From NCBI GenBank assembly GCA_039933785.1, contig JBDTNL010000041.1:1-32411 (forward strand): a stretch of DNA of 32,411 nt, written 5' to 3'. This DNA comes from JBDTNL01 sp039933785 (lineage in GTDB: Bacteria; Acidobacteriota; Thermoanaerobaculia; Multivoradales; JAGPDF01). The notes beneath the pieces were generated by a model, which did no database searches, was not told the DNA's origin, and saw only the letters and a program-made list of their open reading frames with translations. Both the position numbers and the translations under genes were made by a program. Below are positions 7,649-16,003 of this stretch, piece by piece (position 1 is the first letter of the stretch; each line of letters begins with the position of its first letter).

Positions 7649-8788
7649 CTACTGTCCCGGCGTTCCCGCCGGCCCCGGCTTCACGCGCCAGAGGAAGTAC
7701 GGCGCGTGGGCTCGGATGTAAGCCTTGCTCTTGAACAGGTGATCTTGGATGGCGCTGTCGGCGATGTACAGCCAACCCTCGGGTCCGAACGACAGCCCAT
7801 CGGCCCATCGGATGCGAGGATCCTTGATCAGTGTCGAGAGCTTCCGATCGGTGCCGAGCACCGCGACGCCGCGATGCTCGGGGTCGGTCAAATAGACGTT
7901 GCCGTCGAGATCCATGCTGAGCCCGTCGGTCTGCGGCTTCGCGGCGTAGAGTTCGACGCGCTGGCCGAGTTGCTCGGCGGTGAGCCCTTGGTCCAGCAGA
8001 TCCCGAGTCTTGATGCGGAAGAGATTCTCGTTGCACATCGCGCCGTAGTAGAGCCACTCGCCGTTGGCGTCGAGCGCGATCGAGTCCAGCCCAGGGCGCA
8101 ACGCGAGCAGGCCGCCGAGCAGCAGCATGTCGCGGCCGGGCGCGCGGATGAGCCAGTCGCCGGCGGTGACCGAGGGTTGTCCCTGGAGCAGTCTCCGCGC
8201 GCTCCCGGTGGCGACGTCGAACACCACTAGGGCCGGCCGCTTCCCGAAGATGTTGATGTCGGCGATGTACACCGTGCGACCGTCGGGCGAAACCTGGAAA
8301 TCGTTGAAGAACGAACCGATACCGGCGTCGGCACTGGAAAACTCGTGGCGCAGCAGGAGCTTGTTCGTCGCCAGATCGAAGGCGTACAGGCGCGCGTGCT
8401 TCACGCCATGGAATCCCGGATCGATGACCCAGAGCCGCCCCTGCCGATCGATCCGAGTGCCGAGCGGGGTCACGAAGTCAGACTGCGCCATGACGTCGGG
8501 ATAGGGGACGGGTTTCCCGTTGACCAACTCGGCGACCTTGGTGCTCTCGGGCCGCGCCTCGGGGTGGAAGGTGAAGAAGATCCTGCCCTGTGCGGAAACC
8601 GCGATGTTGCCCGGCGGCTCGTCGAGCGCCGCGACCTGTTCCATCGCCTCGCCGGTCAGCCGAGGTTCGCCCGAGCGATCGGGGAAGTCGCTGCCTCGCC
8701 CGCCGTAGAGGAGTCGAATCGCGAGCGCCAAGAGGCCCACGAGCAGGAGAAAGGTGAGAAAAGGGTGGCGTTTGGTGGTCTCGGCCAT
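7649..8788 (-). CDS. membrane-anchored major royal jelly / yellow-like protein
   Basis: A 379-residue protein with one N-terminal hydrophobic segment (FLTFLLLVGLLALAIRLLY, about residues 10-28), which makes it exported and probably membrane-anchored. The rest is a beta-propeller of the major royal jelly/yellow family: GNIAVSAQGRIFFTFHP, RLWVIDPG, FFNDFQVSPDGRTVYIAD and LSMDLDGNVYLTDPEHRGVAV are typical blade motifs. Bacterial members are uncharacterised lactonase-like propellers; no substrate can be named. It is transcribed away from the sigma-factor operon and separated from the upstream secreted genes by the toxin-antitoxin remnant. There is no Shine-Dalgarno site before the ATG; TATGCT lies six bases upstream instead. 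Confidence 0.85.
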   Translation of the reverse strand: MAETTKRHPFLTFLLLVGLLALAIRLLYGGRGSDFPDRSGEPRLTGEAMEQVAALDEPPGNIAVSAQGRIFFTFHPEARPESTKVAELVNGKPVPYPDVMAQSDFVTPLGTRIDRQGRLWVIDPGFHGVKHARLYAFDLATNKLLLRHEFSSADAGIGSFFNDFQVSPDGRTVYIADINIFGKRPALVVFDVATGSARRLLQGQPSVTAGDWLIRAPGRDMLLLGGLLALRPGLDSIALDANGEWLYYGAMCNENLFRIKTRDLLDQGLTAEQLGQRVELYAAKPQTDGLSMDLDGNVYLTDPEHRGVAVLGTDRKLSTLIKDPRIRWADGLSFGPEGWLYIADSAIQDHLFKSKAYIRAHAPYFLWRVKPGPAGTPGQ

Positions 8789-8794
8789 ACTGGC

Positions 8795-8800
8795 AGCATA
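8795..8800 (-). promoter_or_regulatory. minus-10-like hexamer TATGCT six bases before the start at 8788
   Basis: TATGCT on the minus strand, then six bases, then ATG. This spacing puts the expected transcription start at or next to the first codon, as in leaderless mRNAs. No clear minus-35 was found. Confidence 0.4.
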
Positions 8801-8840
8801 GCCGCGAAACCCTGCCGTCCCGCTCGCCGTAGGTCCCCTT

Positions 8841-8881
8841 CAGGAGGCGTTAAGAAGCTCCTCCCAGGAGCGTTGAGGAGG
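8841..8881 (+). repeat. imperfect direct repeat upstream of the sigma-factor operon
   Basis: CAGGAGGCGTTAAGAAG (8841-8857) and CAGGAGCGTTGAGGAGG (8865-8881) align with one gap and three substitutions. The CTCCT between them also pairs with AGGAG on either side. The second copy contains the ribosome binding site of the sigma gene. It could be an operator or a translational control element. Confidence 0.35.
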
Positions 8882-8886
8882 GTGAA

Positions 8887-9492
8887 GTGAACGAGGAGGA
8901 AGCCAGCGTGGAACCCGCAAGCCACCCCCAGACCCCGCCCCAGACCCCGACCCCGGCCGCCGCCAAAGCGCCGCCACGAGACCTCGAAGACCTGTTCCAG
9001 AGGCACCATGGCCTGGTTTTTCAGGCGGCGTATCGGATCACCGGCAGCTCCAGTGATGCCGAGGACGTGCTTCAGACCGTATTTCTGCGACTGCTGAAGC
9101 GCGAGGGCGGTGGAATCGGGGTCGACCGATTGCAGCCCAATCCGGAAGGGTACCTGCATCGTTCGGCGGTGAACGCGGCGCTCGATCTAGTCCGGGCGCG
9201 CGCCCGTTCGCGTCAGGTTCCGTTCGAGAACTCGATCGCCGATCGGGCCGACAGCAGCCGCCGAGGGCCCGAGGGCGCCATGCGCGACCGCGAGCTTCGA
9301 GACTGGCTCCGCCGCGCCGTGGCGGGTCTCGGCGGACGAGCCGCCGAAGTCTTCGCGCTGCGCTACCTCGAAGGCATGAGCAACCCGCAGATCGCCGGCC
9401 TGCTAGGCACCTCGCAGGCGGTGATCGCGGTTACCCTGCACCGCACCCGTGGTCGGCTCCGCAAGGAAATCCGGCCGCTCCTGGGAGACTGA
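8887..9492 (+). CDS. ECF-family RNA polymerase sigma factor
   Basis: A 201-residue sigma factor with only regions 2 and 4. Region 2 is DLEDLFQRHHGLVFQAAYRI with SSDAEDVLQTVFLRLLKR; region 4 is AAEVFALRYLEGMSNPQIAGLL with a helix-turn-helix ending LHRTRGRLRKEI. A proline-rich N-terminal tail of about 30 residues precedes region 2. It should direct RNA polymerase to extracytoplasmic-stress promoters and be held inactive by the anti-sigma protein encoded two bases downstream. The GTG at 8887 has GAGGAGG five bases upstream. A second GTG at 8908 also has AGGAGG in range and would remove seven residues, so the start is uncertain by that much. The imperfect direct repeat just upstream may be its own control site. 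Confidence 0.92.
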   Translation: MNEEEASVEPASHPQTPPQTPTPAAAKAPPRDLEDLFQRHHGLVFQAAYRITGSSSDAEDVLQTVFLRLLKREGGGIGVDRLQPNPEGYLHRSAVNAALDLVRARARSRQVPFENSIADRADSSRRGPEGAMRDRELRDWLRRAVAGLGGRAAEVFALRYLEGMSNPQIAGLLGTSQAVIAVTLHRTRGRLRKEIRPLLGD

Positions 9493-9494
9493 CG

Positions 9495-12305
9495 ATGAGC
9501 ACTTTTGATCGCAACGATCGTAACGACCGGCTGGACGAAGAAACCCTGTTGGCACTGGCAGCGACCGCGATCCGCCGCGAGCGCGCCGACGACGAAACCG
9601 TGGCTGCAGCCGGGGCGCGCGCCTGGGAGCGCATTGCCCGTCAGGCCGCGGCTCCGGACGAAGTACAGGCCGCGGCGACGACTCAGATTCGCGGCTGCGC
9701 CGACATCCAGGCCTTGTTGCCCGCGTACCTGCGCGGCGAGCTCTCGAGCGCTCGGGGTTTGCTGGTCCAGGACCACACCCGCGAGTGCGTCCCCTGCCGG
9801 CGCGCCATGCAAGCGGCGCGTTCTGGATTGACCCTGCCGGCTGCTGCGGCCCCCGAGCGCGGCAGCTCGCGTTTCGGGAATCCTTTTTATGGATCGGCCC
9901 GTTGGGGCATCGCCGCGATGCTGGCAGCCGCGGTCGGGCTCGGCGGCTATCTCGCTTTGCGTGACCGGATGGGCGCCGGCGGCGCAGCGCTCGCCGCGGT
10001 GCAATCGGTGCAGGGTGAATTGTTCGCGGTCGACGAAAACAGCGCGCGGCCGCTGGTGGTCGGCGCGGTGCTCGAAACGTCAGACGGTGTGCGCACGGCC
10101 AAGGACTCGGGCGCGGTGGTCAAGCTCTCGGACGGCTCGCTGGTCGAGATGCGCGAGCGCTCCGAGATCGCCTTCTCGCATCGCTCCGAGGGCACGACGA
10201 TCCAGCTGCGTCGCGGCAACATCATCGTGCAGGCGGCGCACCAGTCCTCCGGCAAGCACCTCTTCGTCGCTACCGACGACTGCGTGGTGTCGGTGGTCGG
10301 CACCGTGTTCTCGGTGAACCGCGGCACCAAAGGTTCGCGGGTCGCGGTGCTCCAAGGTGAGGTGCGAATCGCGCAGGGCCGGAGCACGAGCACACTGATG
10401 CCGGGTCAGCAATACGCGACCCACGCGAGCTTGCGCTCCGTGCCGCTCGCCGACGAGGTCTCGTGGAGCAAGGACTCGGTGCGCTACCTCGCGGTAGTGA
10501 AGGAGCTCCAGGGCCTGTCGCGTGACTTGACGCAAGCGATCGACGCGCACGAGGCGCGCACGTCGACCGCGCGGCTCGATCTGATGCCGTCGGGCACGGC
10601 GATCTACATCGCCCTGCCGAATGTATCGGGCGACTTGGCGCAGGCGCGCGAGATGCTGCGCCAGCGCTTAGCTGAAAACCCCGAGCTGCAGGCCTGGTGG
10701 GCCGAGCACATGGGTGCTTCGGGCCAGGAGCAGAACCTCGACGACCTGATCACGCATCTACGCGACTTCGGCTCGTATCTGGGCGAAGAGGTTGCGGTTT
10801 CGATGCAGATTCCGCCGGCGGGCACGCAGACGGTGGCGCCGGGTTCCGAGGCCGGCACGATGCTGGTGTTGGCCGAGGTCGCGAACGCGGCCGGCCTGCC
10901 GGCATTTCTCGAGCAGGAAGTGGCGCGGTTGAACGCCGAGGCCGAGGCCCACGGGGCACACGAAACGCCGTTACGTATCGTCCACGACCCGAATACCGAG
11001 ACCGCGAGCGCCGAGCATCAGATGCTGCTCTGGTCGGATGGCGACGTGCTCGCCGCGAGCCTCGACATGACGCGGCTACGTGTGTTGCAGGGCGTGCGTC
11101 ACGGGGCAGCGAACCCGTTCACTTCCGAACCCTTCCACGCGAGTCTGGCGCAGGCCTACTCCGAGGGCGTCTCCTGGCTGGCGGCGGTCGACCTTGACCA
11201 CATCCTGGGGACGGCGGCGGCGCGGGCTCGCCAAAACGGGCGCTCGGAAGCGACGTTGCAGCGCTCCGGCTTCGCCGACGCGCGCTACCTGATCGCCGAG
11301 CGCAAGACCGATGCGCCGGGCGGCATGGTCGAAAATCGCGCCGTGCTGTCGTTCGATGGTCCGCGCCGTGGTGTGGCCGCCTGGCTGGCGGCTCCGGCGC
11401 CGATGGGCAGTCTCGACTTCATCTCGCCCGAGGCCAACTTCGCCGCGGCGTTCGTGGTGAAGACCCCGGCCGCGATGGTGGACGACCTGTTCGGAATCGC
11501 CGAAGCGAACGATCCGACCTTTGCGCAGCACAAGGCCGAGATCGAGGCCCGCGAGGGCATCGACTTGAAGCACGATCTGGCCGAGCCCCTGGGCGGCGAG
11601 TTCGCCTTCGCGGTCGATGGCCCGATGTTGCCGGTGCCGTCGTGGAAGCTGATCGTCGAGGTCTACGACGCCGACCGGTTGCAGACCGCCATCGAGCATC
11701 TGCTCGAGCGGGTCAATCAAGAAGCGGTGAAGGATGGCAAGCAGCCTGGCCGCATCGAGCCCGAGACGACCAGCGGACGGCCTGGGTACGCGCTGACCCT
11801 GCCGGCCTCCGGCTTGACGGTGCACTACTTGTACTCCGACGGCTACCTCATCGCCGGTCCCAGTCGGTCGCTGGTGGACAAGGCGCTACAGTCGCGCTCG
11901 GCCGGCTACTCGATCACCGGCGCGCCTGATTTCACCGCGCTGTTGCCTCAGGGCGGCCAGTCGAACTTCTCGGCTCTGGTCTTCCAGAATCTGGGCTCGG
12001 CGCTCTCGCCGGTGCTTGGCCTGCTCGGTGGGTCGGGTGCGCTTTCCGCGGATCAGCAGAAGGCGCTCCAAGCTCTCGCCGCCGATGCGCCTGCGAGTCT
12101 CGCGTACGCGTACGGTGAGGACGATCGCATCGTGGCGGCGACGCGCGGCACCGGGGTCATGGGGCTCAACCTGGGCACGCTGATGGGTCTGGGCTCGATC
12201 CTCGATCACGGAGCGGGACATCGTCTGCCGCATCGCGCTGGACCCTCGACCTCGAGCGCCCCCGCAGCCTCGAAGTCGGCTACGCTCCAGCCCGTCGCTC
12301 CATGA
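9495..12305 (+). CDS. composite anti-sigma factor: zinc finger, membrane span, FecR domain, DUF3352-like region
   Basis: A 936-residue single-span membrane protein. The cytoplasmic part carries the anti-sigma zinc-finger pattern: C68, then H94-TRE-C98-VP-C101. One membrane segment lies at about 137-155 (GIAAMLAAAVGLGGYLAL). A FecR domain spans about 190-310 (LETSDGVRTAKDSGAVVKL, VVSVVGTVFSV). The remaining 600 residues are extracytoplasmic and resemble DUF3352 proteins (for example DLAEPLGGEFAFAVDGP and YLYSDGYLIAGPS). It should hold the sigma factor at the membrane and release it after an envelope signal; that role is inferred from domains and position. It starts two bases after the sigma gene, and its stop overlaps the next ATG (ATGA). 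Anti-sigma proteins are usually 200-300 residues, so the long sensor region is unusual. Confidence 0.85.
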   Translation: MSTFDRNDRNDRLDEETLLALAATAIRRERADDETVAAAGARAWERIARQAAAPDEVQAAATTQIRGCADIQALLPAYLRGELSSARGLLVQDHTRECVPCRRAMQAARSGLTLPAAAAPERGSSRFGNPFYGSARWGIAAMLAAAVGLGGYLALRDRMGAGGAALAAVQSVQGELFAVDENSARPLVVGAVLETSDGVRTAKDSGAVVKLSDGSLVEMRERSEIAFSHRSEGTTIQLRRGNIIVQAAHQSSGKHLFVATDDCVVSVVGTVFSVNRGTKGSRVAVLQGEVRIAQGRSTSTLMPGQQYATHASLRSVPLADEVSWSKDSVRYLAVVKELQGLSRDLTQAIDAHEARTSTARLDLMPSGTAIYIALPNVSGDLAQAREMLRQRLAENPELQAWWAEHMGASGQEQNLDDLITHLRDFGSYLGEEVAVSMQIPPAGTQTVAPGSEAGTMLVLAEVANAAGLPAFLEQEVARLNAEAEAHGAHETPLRIVHDPNTETASAEHQMLLWSDGDVLAASLDMTRLRVLQGVRHGAANPFTSEPFHASLAQAYSEGVSWLAAVDLDHILGTAAARARQNGRSEATLQRSGFADARYLIAERKTDAPGGMVENRAVLSFDGPRRGVAAWLAAPAPMGSLDFISPEANFAAAFVVKTPAAMVDDLFGIAEANDPTFAQHKAEIEAREGIDLKHDLAEPLGGEFAFAVDGPMLPVPSWKLIVEVYDADRLQTAIEHLLERVNQEAVKDGKQPGRIEPETTSGRPGYALTLPASGLTVHYLYSDGYLIAGPSRSLVDKALQSRSAGYSITGAPDFTALLPQGGQSNFSALVFQNLGSALSPVLGLLGGSGALSADQQKALQALAADAPASLAYAYGEDDRIVAATRGTGVMGLNLGTLMGLGSILDHGAGHRLPHRAGPSTSSAPAASKSATLQPVAP

Positions 12306-13279
12306 ACGAAGCCTTGCAGCCGGCGACGGCCAGTTCAGCTGCCTCCGGCAGCCTCGAGCCCGCGATCGAAGTGCGCGGGCTCGAGGTGCGTCTAGGCGGG
12401 CGTCCGGTGTTACGTGGAATCGATGCCGCGCTCACTGGCCGCACCATCGGTTTGCTGGGCCCGAATGGCGCCGGCAAGACCACCCTGCTGCACACTATTC
12501 TCGGCTTCCACAAGCCGGCGGCGGGCACCATCCGCGTCCTCGGTCACGAGGTCACAGCCGAACCCAAAGAAGTTCGCGCACTGATCGGCTACATGCCCGA
12601 GGGCGACAGCTTCATCGCCGGGATGAGCGGCGTGCGCTTCGTGCGCTACATGGCCGAACTCTCTGGTTTGCCGCCGGAGGCGGCGCTCGAGCGCGCGCAC
12701 GAAGCCATGTTCTACGTCGGTCTCGGCGAGGCGCGGTATCGGCCGATTGCGAGCTACTCGTTGGGCATGCGCCAGCTGGTGAAGCTTGCGCAGGCGATCG
12801 TGCACGGCCCGCAGCTGCTCTTACTCGACGAGCCCACCAACGGCCTCGATCCGCCGGCGCGCCGTCGCATGATCAAGCTCATCCGTGACATCGGCCGTCA
12901 GGGCGAGGTGCGGATCATCCTCTCGTCGCACCTGTTGCGCGATGTCGAGGAATGCTGCGAAGACGTGATGGTCTTGAAGGAAGGCCGCTTGGCGCTGTCT
13001 TGCAACCTGGCCGAGGAACGCCGGACCAACCGGCGTTTCCTCGATCTCGAGACCTCGGGCGAGAACGCGCGCTTCGCGGAGGCTGCGGCCAAGCTCGGCT
13101 GCGAGACCGCGGTGCTCGGACGGCGGGTGAAGTTGGTGCTCCCCGAGGGCGTCGAAGTGCGCGACTTGTACAAGGTGGCGGCGAGCGCGGAGACAGAAAT
13201 CCGCCGCTTGTCGTACCGGCGCGACACTCTGGAGGACATTTTCTTGAAGGCGATGGAGGCTCCGAATGGCGGTAGTTGA
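12302..13279 (+). CDS. ABC transporter ATP-binding protein (first of operon)
   Basis: A 325-residue nucleotide-binding subunit. Walker A GPNGAGKTT is near residues 53-61, signature YSLGM near 152-156, Walker B LLLLDEPTNGLDP from about 172, and the switch histidine is in ILSSHLL. About 95 residues follow the ATPase core, giving it an extra C-terminal domain as in several ABC-2 exporters. Its ATG overlaps the anti-sigma stop codon by four bases, and its 3' end overlaps the permease gene by 14 bases, so all three are co-translated. It most likely energises the permease encoded next. Which substance is moved is not visible. Confidence 0.92.
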   Translation: MNEALQPATASSAASGSLEPAIEVRGLEVRLGGRPVLRGIDAALTGRTIGLLGPNGAGKTTLLHTILGFHKPAAGTIRVLGHEVTAEPKEVRALIGYMPEGDSFIAGMSGVRFVRYMAELSGLPPEAALERAHEAMFYVGLGEARYRPIASYSLGMRQLVKLAQAIVHGPQLLLLDEPTNGLDPPARRRMIKLIRDIGRQGEVRIILSSHLLRDVEECCEDVMVLKEGRLALSCNLAEERRTNRRFLDLETSGENARFAEAAAKLGCETAVLGRRVKLVLPEGVEVRDLYKVAASAETEIRRLSYRRDTLEDIFLKAMEAPNGGS

Positions 13280-14135
13280 CCGCGCCTGGCACGGCTACAA
13301 GGGCGAGCTCACTCCCGAGCGCTGGCGCTTCCTGGTGCTGCCACGCTTCGCCTGGGGCGATCTCTTCCGCTCGCGAATTCTCACCGCGTACTACGGCCTC
13401 TGTTGCCTGGTGCCGCTGGTCTTCGCGGTACTGATCTATCTGCGCTACAACCTGGGAGCCCTCGCCTTCCTCGGCATTCAAGCGGAGAACCTCGAACGCT
13501 CCCTGCCCATCGATGGCCGCTTCTTCGCGCTGTTTCTGGCCGTTCAGACCGGCATGGGTTTCGTTTTCTCGGCGTTCATCGGACCGGCTCTCGTGGCGCC
13601 CGACTTGGCGCACAACGCGTTGCCGCTCTACTTCGGGCGGCCGTTCTCGCGCTCCGAGTACGTGATCGGAAAGTTCTCGTCGCTGGCGATCCTGCTCTCG
13701 GCGATCACCTGGGTGCCGGGTCTGCTGCTCTTCGGGCTGCAATCGTTCATGGCGGGCGCCGGTTGGGGCATCGCGAACCTGCGCTTCGCGGGCGCGATGC
13801 TGGCGGGTGGACTGCTGTGGGTGCTGGTCACGTCGTTGCTGGCTCTCGCCATCTCGGCCTGGATCCGTTGGCGACCTGTTGCGACGGCGCTGCTCTTCGG
13901 CATCTCGGCAGTCGGTGCTGGAATCGGCGCCGCGGTTTGGGGCATCTTCCGCACCTCGTGGGGCTTCCTCCTCAGCCCCGGCATGCTGCTCCGCATCGTG
14001 GGCGCCGATCTCTTCGGCGTGCCGCTGCCGGAGCGGCTCCCGGTCTGGGCCGCGTGGATGGGCCTGCTCGGCTTCGCGACGATCAGTCTGATTCTGCTCT
14101 CGCGCCGCGTGCGGGCGACCGAGGTCGTCCGATGA
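13266..14135 (+). CDS. ABC-2 type permease (first of operon)
   Basis: A 289-residue membrane protein with about six hydrophobic segments, including YYGLCCLVPLVFAVLIYL, FLAVQTGMGFVFSAFIGP, LAILLSAITWVPGLLLFGL and WMGLLGFATISLILLS. The motif NALPLYFGRPFSRSEYVIGK resembles the loop seen in ABC-2 permeases where a cytoplasmic segment follows the second span. The ATG has GGAGG six bases upstream. The C-terminus (SRRVRATEVVR) resembles that of the second permease of the operon (ARRVRTFEVLYGED), so the two permeases are probably paralogues that arose by duplication. Confidence 0.85.
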   Translation: MAVVDRAWHGYKGELTPERWRFLVLPRFAWGDLFRSRILTAYYGLCCLVPLVFAVLIYLRYNLGALAFLGIQAENLERSLPIDGRFFALFLAVQTGMGFVFSAFIGPALVAPDLAHNALPLYFGRPFSRSEYVIGKFSSLAILLSAITWVPGLLLFGLQSFMAGAGWGIANLRFAGAMLAGGLLWVLVTSLLALAISAWIRWRPVATALLFGISAVGAGIGAAVWGIFRTSWGFLLSPGMLLRIVGADLFGVPLPERLPVWAAWMGLLGFATISLILLSRRVRATEVVR

Positions 14136-15085
14136 ACGGCGTCGATGAGCAGCTCATCGCCTTCGAGGGCGTCTCGAAGTTCTACGGCGAGGTGCTGGGC
14201 GTCAACCGGGTGAACCTAACGATCGCCTCGGGCATCACCAGCCTCGTGGGCCCGAACGGTTCCGGCAAAACCACGCTGATGAATCTCGCGACTGGATTGC
14301 TGCGGCCGTCGCGTGGCACGGTGCGCGTTCTCGGCGTCGAGGCCGCGGACCCCGAGACGCTGTTCCGGCTGGTCGGCTATTGCTCGCAGTGGGACACCTT
14401 CCCCCGGGGCTTGAACGGCTACGAATTCGTCACTCTCTACCTGAGGCTCCACGGGCATACCCAACGCGATGCCCGGCGATTGGCCGAGGCGTCGATCGAG
14501 CGTGTCGGCATGACCGCCGCCGCCGGACGCCGGATCGCGGGCTACAGCAAGGGCATGCGCCAACGCATCAAACTGGCGCAGGCCATCTGCCATCAGCCGC
14601 GCGTGCTGCTGCTCGACGAGCCCCTCAACGGCCTCGATCCACTGGCCCGGGCGGAAGTGATCTCCCTCTTCCGCGCCCTCGCCGCGGAGGGCCTCCACGT
14701 GGTGCTGTCGAGTCACATCCTGCACGAGGTGGACCTGCTGTCCGATCGCATCGTGATGATGACCGGCGGCTACGTCGTCGCCGAGGGCGCGATTTCCGGT
14801 GTGCGCGGCGAGATGGAGGAGCAGCGCCCGTTGCAGATCCTGGTGCGCTGTGCCGAGCCCTCGCGCCTCGCGGCCCGGATCTTCGAGCAGGACCACGCGG
14901 TAGAGGTGAAGATCCACGACGATCACCGCGGTCTGTTCGTGCGCACGCGCGATGCCGATGGTTTCTACGCTTTGCTCAACCGAGCGGCGGTCGAGGGTGA
15001 GCTCGGTATCGAGGCGGTGGCACCGGCCGACGAAGACGTCCACGCGGTGTACGAATACCTGATCGGGGACGAGGAGCAGGCCTGA
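14132..15085 (+). CDS. ABC transporter ATP-binding protein (second of operon)
   Basis: A 317-residue nucleotide-binding subunit. Walker A GPNGSGKTT is near residues 40-48, signature YSKGM near 138-142, Walker B VLLLDEPLNGLDP from about 158, and the switch histidine is in VLSSHIL. A C-terminal extension of about 110 residues follows. The ATG at 14132 overlaps the previous stop as ATGA and has GAGG seven bases upstream. The open frame continues farther 5' but would read through the permease gene in another frame, so this start is preferred. It pairs with the permease two bases downstream. Confidence 0.92.
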   Translation: MNGVDEQLIAFEGVSKFYGEVLGVNRVNLTIASGITSLVGPNGSGKTTLMNLATGLLRPSRGTVRVLGVEAADPETLFRLVGYCSQWDTFPRGLNGYEFVTLYLRLHGHTQRDARRLAEASIERVGMTAAAGRRIAGYSKGMRQRIKLAQAICHQPRVLLLDEPLNGLDPLARAEVISLFRALAAEGLHVVLSSHILHEVDLLSDRIVMMTGGYVVAEGAISGVRGEMEEQRPLQILVRCAEPSRLAARIFEQDHAVEVKIHDDHRGLFVRTRDADGFYALLNRAAVEGELGIEAVAPADEDVHAVYEYLIGDEEQA

Positions 15086-15087
15086 CC

Positions 15088-15942
15088 ATGACGACCGACA
15101 CCTTCCAGCCCGCATCCTCCGCGTTGCTGAACGGATTTCCCCTCTGGCGCCGTCAGATCGGCGCCATTCTCGGGTTGGAGATCCGCAAGACGTTCCTCCG
15201 CGGCGGCGCCATTCTCATCGGTTTGCTGTGCCTGCTGCCGCTTGCGCTGCTCGTCTTGCGTGCTGTGATCATGCCGCTCCAGGGGCATACGCCAGGGCTG
15301 ATCGAGGACACCCAGACGTTCGCTCAGATCTTCGGCTTCCTGATTCGCGGAGTGGTGTTCTTCGGCTGCGTCGCGATCTTTACGCACCTGTTTCGCGGTG
15401 AAGTCTTGCAGCGCAGCCTGCACTTCTACTTCCTGGCGCCGATCCGTCGACAGGTGCTGATGGTCGGCAAGTACCTCGCTGGCCTGCTGGCGGCGGTTCT
15501 GACCTTCGGCACGACCACGCTCGTTGGCTATTGGCTGACCTATCTGCCAACCGGGGCGCAGGGGCGCGAGTACCTTTGGCACGGGCCGGGCCTTGGGCAA
15601 GCGCTGATCTATTTCGGCATCACCGTTCTCGCCTGCGTGGGCTACGGCGCGGTCTTTCTTACGCTCGGGCTCTTTTTCCGCAACCCGATGCTGCCCGCCG
15701 CCGCTGTCTTGGGGTGGGAGACGATCAATTTCATTTTGCCGCCGTTGCTCAAGAAGTTCAGCGTCGTCTACTACCTGCAGTCGTTATTTCCGGTACAAAT
15801 CAGCGACGGCCCGCTGGCGTTTCCCGCCGATCCGGTAGCGCCGTGGATCGCGATCGTGGGCCTGTTGGCGCTCGCCTCGCTGCTGCTCTGGATCGCGGCG
15901 CGGCGGGTGCGCACGTTCGAAGTCCTCTACGGCGAGGACTGA
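15088..15942 (+). CDS. ABC-2 type permease (second of operon)
   Basis: A 284-residue membrane protein with about six hydrophobic segments (AILIGLLCLLPLALLVL, GFLIRGVVFFGCVAIFTHL, YLAGLLAAVLTFGTTTLVGY, WIAIVGLLALASLLLWIA). The cytoplasmic loop LQRSLHFYFLAPIRRQVLMV has the same layout as the corresponding loop of the first permease. It starts two bases after the ATPase stop, with GAGGAG upstream. This is the last gene of the tightly spaced operon; the hydrolase that follows is 61 bases away and has its own promoter-like site. The substrate is unknown. Confidence 0.85.
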   Translation: MTTDTFQPASSALLNGFPLWRRQIGAILGLEIRKTFLRGGAILIGLLCLLPLALLVLRAVIMPLQGHTPGLIEDTQTFAQIFGFLIRGVVFFGCVAIFTHLFRGEVLQRSLHFYFLAPIRRQVLMVGKYLAGLLAAVLTFGTTTLVGYWLTYLPTGAQGREYLWHGPGLGQALIYFGITVLACVGYGAVFLTLGLFFRNPMLPAAAVLGWETINFILPPLLKKFSVVYYLQSLFPVQISDGPLAFPADPVAPWIAIVGLLALASLLLWIAARRVRTFEVLYGED

Positions 15943-15991
15943 GCGTGCCGGGGAACGGCGCTTGCATCCTGCGCCGCCTGCTTCTCCCGGA

Positions 15992-15997
15992 TAGCAT
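15992..15997 (+). promoter_or_regulatory. minus-10-like hexamer TAGCAT six bases before the hydrolase start
   Basis: TAGCAT, six bases, then ATG at 16004, with no ribosome binding site between. The spacing predicts a leaderless or nearly leaderless transcript separate from the upstream ABC operon. No good minus-35 at the expected distance. Confidence 0.35.
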
Positions 15998-16003
15998 CGT
16001 TGG

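Noticed and set aside
13403..14131. 5' extension of the second ATPase gene over the first permease
   Set aside because: The ATPase fold begins just after the ATG at 14132, which has a ribosome binding site and overlaps the permease stop.
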